Below are positions 54,740-64,000 of a stretch of DNA of 64,000 bases, piece after piece. Both the position numbers and the translations under genes were made by a program. Source of the stretch: Perca fluviatilis (taxonomy: Eukaryota; Chordata; Actinopteri; Perciformes; Percidae); assembly GCF_010015445.1 (NCBI RefSeq), contig NC_053114.1, positions 30,484,079 to 30,548,078 of the forward strand, in the 5' to 3' direction. The notes beneath the pieces are model-generated. The model was not told where the DNA came from and did no database searches. It worked only from the letters and a program-made list of their open reading frames with translations. Within the stretch, counting starts at the first letter, position 1. Every line of letters begins with the position of its first letter.

Positions 54740-55920
54740 GGTGTTGTATTATTGTGGGAGAGCAGGTGCTGCCGACCCAATTACCATACAGCTGAAAGCA
54801 CAAAGAAAAAAAACTTTACTCCATCCATGCCTCCCCTCCTCCGCCTCCTTCTCCTCACAAAGTCCCTTAATGACAGCCACGCGAGTGACACACCACCAAG
54901 TCTTTTTTTACTGCCTCTACCAAAGAGCAAGTACGGGAAATACAGAGGCATGCGGGGGAAAAGGTTTAGGTATGTTGGCCTGCAGCCACTGCGTGCGTAT
55001 TCTGGTGTGTCTTTGCGCACTTGGTTTAGATTTTCTTACATATATATAAAGCTGTTCTTTATCCATTCGAAATATAAAATATAATTTAGGAGTTTAAATA
55101 CAGAAAGTCAATGGGAATTTGGGAAGTCTTCGACATGAAATATATATATATTTGGCATAAATGTATGTCAAATATATTCTTGGCATAAATGTTATAATAG
55201 CCTATAGTCTAGTTTTTAAGGGAATCAGCCGAATAGATCGATCAAATGCCCTGTCTGACATTTTTTATTAACCATTAAATCAGTAAATCAGAATACCAGC
55301 ATTTAAAGCAATTGCACATTACGTTAGATTACATAAGGTAGAGCCGGACTTGGAGAGGTATGGTGTAGGACATGCAACCAAGAAATGAAGATAAGGTAAT
55401 AGGAACAAATCGACTTGTTTTGGGGGTATGAACATGTGAAAACCACGGCAGGGGTAACACCATAGGAATGTGGCGGAGCAGATGGTCGCTGTAACACAGT
55501 TGGGACGGCTGGCTGTCGGCTGGCCATGCATGGAACTGGCCATGCCAAGGCTTTACCATAACCCCAAATATGAGAAGCCACCGTCGGACCGGCCGCTGCG
55601 TGTAGCCTATAAATCACTTGTTGCTGAGATGTAGAGGATTCTGTGCAGAGGTTAAATAATTTGTCGGAATGTAAATGGGCCCTGTGTGCTGTGTTGTAGA
55701 AGAGGGAGGCATCAGGGGAAGCAAGGGGTTGTTGCACATTTAACAGCTCACTAGCCATTTGGTCTGTCCTTTAGAGAGAAAGGGGGGAGGGGGGTAGAGG
55801 GGCGGGTTTTGGAAAAGTTGCACCCCCCACCTTCCTCCCCCCTTCTCTTTCTTTGTGATGGCCCCGGGGCGGACTTGTGGTGGTGGTGGAGGGAGGGGAA
55901 GAAGAGGAGCAGAGGGGCTC

Positions 55921-55962
55921 ATTTGCATCTTATTACCCTTCGCCTGCTGGCCCGGTATAAAA
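55921..55962 (+). promoter_or_regulatory. dll1: dll1 core promoter: octamer-like site and TATA box
   Basis: ATTTGCAT (octamer/POU site) lies at 55921-55928 and TATAAAA at 55956-55962, in a GC-rich context. Initiation is expected about 30 bp downstream, near 55985-55995. The ATG is about 480 bp further on with no acceptor needed between, which fits a single first exon. A neurogenin-type E-box CAGATG lies upstream at 55479. Use of these sites is inference. Confidence 0.7.
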
Positions 55963-55989
55963 CCCTGTGCAGGGCAGGAGACCCATCAG

Positions 55990-56470
55990 ACATACGCACT
56001 GTTATTCCGAGAGAGGCACAGAGAGACAGAGACTTAGCATCAGCATATCATTATCAATCAAGTGGGAAAATAAACAAGGCCGTCGAGAGCTACCTCTTTC
56101 TCCTTCAACGATTGACTGGAATTAACTATCTTACATTTCCACCCGGGATTTCATTCACGCTTCTCCAAGGGGATCCTTCTGCTGAGGATTACTTTACACC
56201 GTAAAACTTTTTTCTTTTTTTTTTCTCTCTCTCTCTGTCAAAAACTTGTTCCTCGTATGGAAAAATAGAGGGGCAGAAGGCAGACGCACCAAAGGAAAAG
56301 TTTCACTTGATCTTCCCTCCTGCGCTTCAAGAGTTCACCTTGACTGTGACATACCGGAAAGCCTTTTTTTATTTATTTATTTATATTTTTTTTACTTTCT
56401 TCATGATTGTTTGAGCCGGGCTACACGGACCTGTAGAGCTTTCACTGCTTGTTGAAGGGCTGTCAACACA
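55990..56470 (+). other. dll1: dll1 5' UTR with two tiny upstream ORFs
   Basis: Inferred leader between the TATA box and the start codon. It holds two minimal upstream ORFs: ATG at 56257 (three codons then TAG) and ATG at 56403 (three codons then TGA). Both end before the main ATG. The exact cap site is not known. Confidence 0.6.
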
Positions 56471-63101
<6,631 letters not shown>

Positions 63102-63850
63102 TACCAGTCCAGACCAGATTAGACCAGTTTCCTGTGGTTGATGGCGGTCCACACACACCAGCCCTGAGCAGTAGAGCTCAGCTTGTCTCCAGGAGGTTTT
63201 ACTCCTGCTGTTTGCTGCTGTTCCCTGGGATTAACCGGAGGACTTTGAGCCAAGGTGCTGCTGAGCCAGCGCGGAGTCAGTACCGACTTGGCAAGGACTT
63301 AGTACTACAGTAGTACTAGTGGTGAATACTTTTTTGACCTGCGATTGATGTTAGGTCTAATGCTGACTCAGTGCTATGGATGAAGTACCAGAAGACAGTG
63401 CTAGCACTCGTACGAACTTTGTACAGAAACAGTGCTGAATGAGTACTCATGCAGCTGTGGAAGATTTACTGCTTGTACCAGGAGGAACAATGGAGTATTG
63501 ACTTTAATATTGACCGATGATATTGTAGTACCATAGAGTACTGGTTAAATGAACAGTGTAGTACCTTCGGAGTACTGAGAACTTTTTAAGTACAGTTGTA
63601 GTACTGTTATGTGCTGTGGTTTTACAATGCAGTGTAAAAGCTGTCGTGGATATTGGACAGTTCATGTTCTGTGCAGTGCTGCAGAGTAAAGGATGAAGTA
63701 ATAGTAGTAGTCCCTGTACTTCATTTTTAGTACTGCTGTACTGTATTTACAGTTGGTTAAAAAATGATGTTGAAAAATTCATTCAAATCACAATTGTAGC
63801 TTTCCTGACAAAACTAAATTAAAAACAGTGGGACTTCTACAGCAGCTGTA
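63102..63850 (+). other. dll1: dll1 3' UTR, rich in AGTAC/GTACT
   Basis: No further coding. Many AGTAC or GTACT pentamers occur between 63290 and 63740. An ATTAAA hexamer at 63818-63823 could serve as a polyadenylation signal; no AATAAA was seen before it. The transcript end is not known and may lie beyond the window. Confidence 0.6.
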
Positions 63851-64000
63851 CATCTTTAACCCTGCAGCACTGACAGAGACGGTGTTGGCTGAGCTGGTTC
63901 TCAGCAGAAAATAGAGAACTGAAGACTCCAGTAGTGACTGCAGATCGATCCAACATGGATCCTGTTGGGCCATACTGGCCCCCTGACCCCTGAAGGTTGA

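Noticed and set aside
55324..55758. 144-codon minus-strand ORF just upstream of dll1
   Set aside because: No family similarity; three overlapping frames are open, suggesting low stop density in promoter-proximal DNA rather than coding.

Overview
The window reads as teleost fish nuclear DNA. It is AT-leaning, has very many long (CA)n/(TG)n and tetranucleotide microsatellites, contains fish-type interspersed repeats (tRNA-derived SINEs, Tc1-like and hAT-like elements), and its genes have introns with GT-AG junctions. All exon structures below were built by hand from splice signals, reading-frame phase and recognisable protein families. No alignment was run.

Layout: 1-5.4 kb holds no gene I can support, only microsatellites. 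At 5.4-7.3 kb, minus strand, is a small two-exon gene for a MADF-BESS protein. From 7.3 to 31.8 kb is a long gene-poor stretch with dense microsatellites, a 45-bp minisatellite with flanking segmental duplications (18.8-19.6 kb), a three-copy repeat block (20.3-21.0 kb), a ~395-bp tandem duplication (22.4-23.1 kb), an intact hAT-type MITE with an 8-bp target duplication (28.6-29.1 kb) and several common fish repeats. From 31.8 to 47.6 kb, minus strand, lie 13 coding exons of a FAM120B (constitutive coactivator of PPAR-gamma) orthologue of about 697 aa. Its introns carry a truncated Tc1-like transposon, SINEs and two very long (CA)n arrays. At 47.6-55.9 kb is the intergenic region between two divergent genes, with a nearly identical ~390-bp inverted repeat (51.3-51.7 / 53.6-54.0 kb). 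From 55.9 to past 63.1 kb, plus strand, is a complete 12-exon delta-like 1 (Notch ligand) gene of about 805 aa, with a TATA box, 5' UTR and 3' UTR.

The head-to-head FAM120B-DLL1 arrangement is the one known at human 6q27, so this is a conserved vertebrate neighbourhood. The two proteins have no known joint function. The intergenic space most likely carries delta regulatory DNA. I did not find a novel multi-gene system. The most unusual points are: the recent inverted duplication upstream of dll1; the loss of the conserved F-D-G motif in FAM120B exon 2; a probable GC-AG first intron in FAM120B; a terminal dll1 exon that supplies only the last residue of the PDZ ligand; and an eight-residue repeat array in the dll1 intracellular tail.
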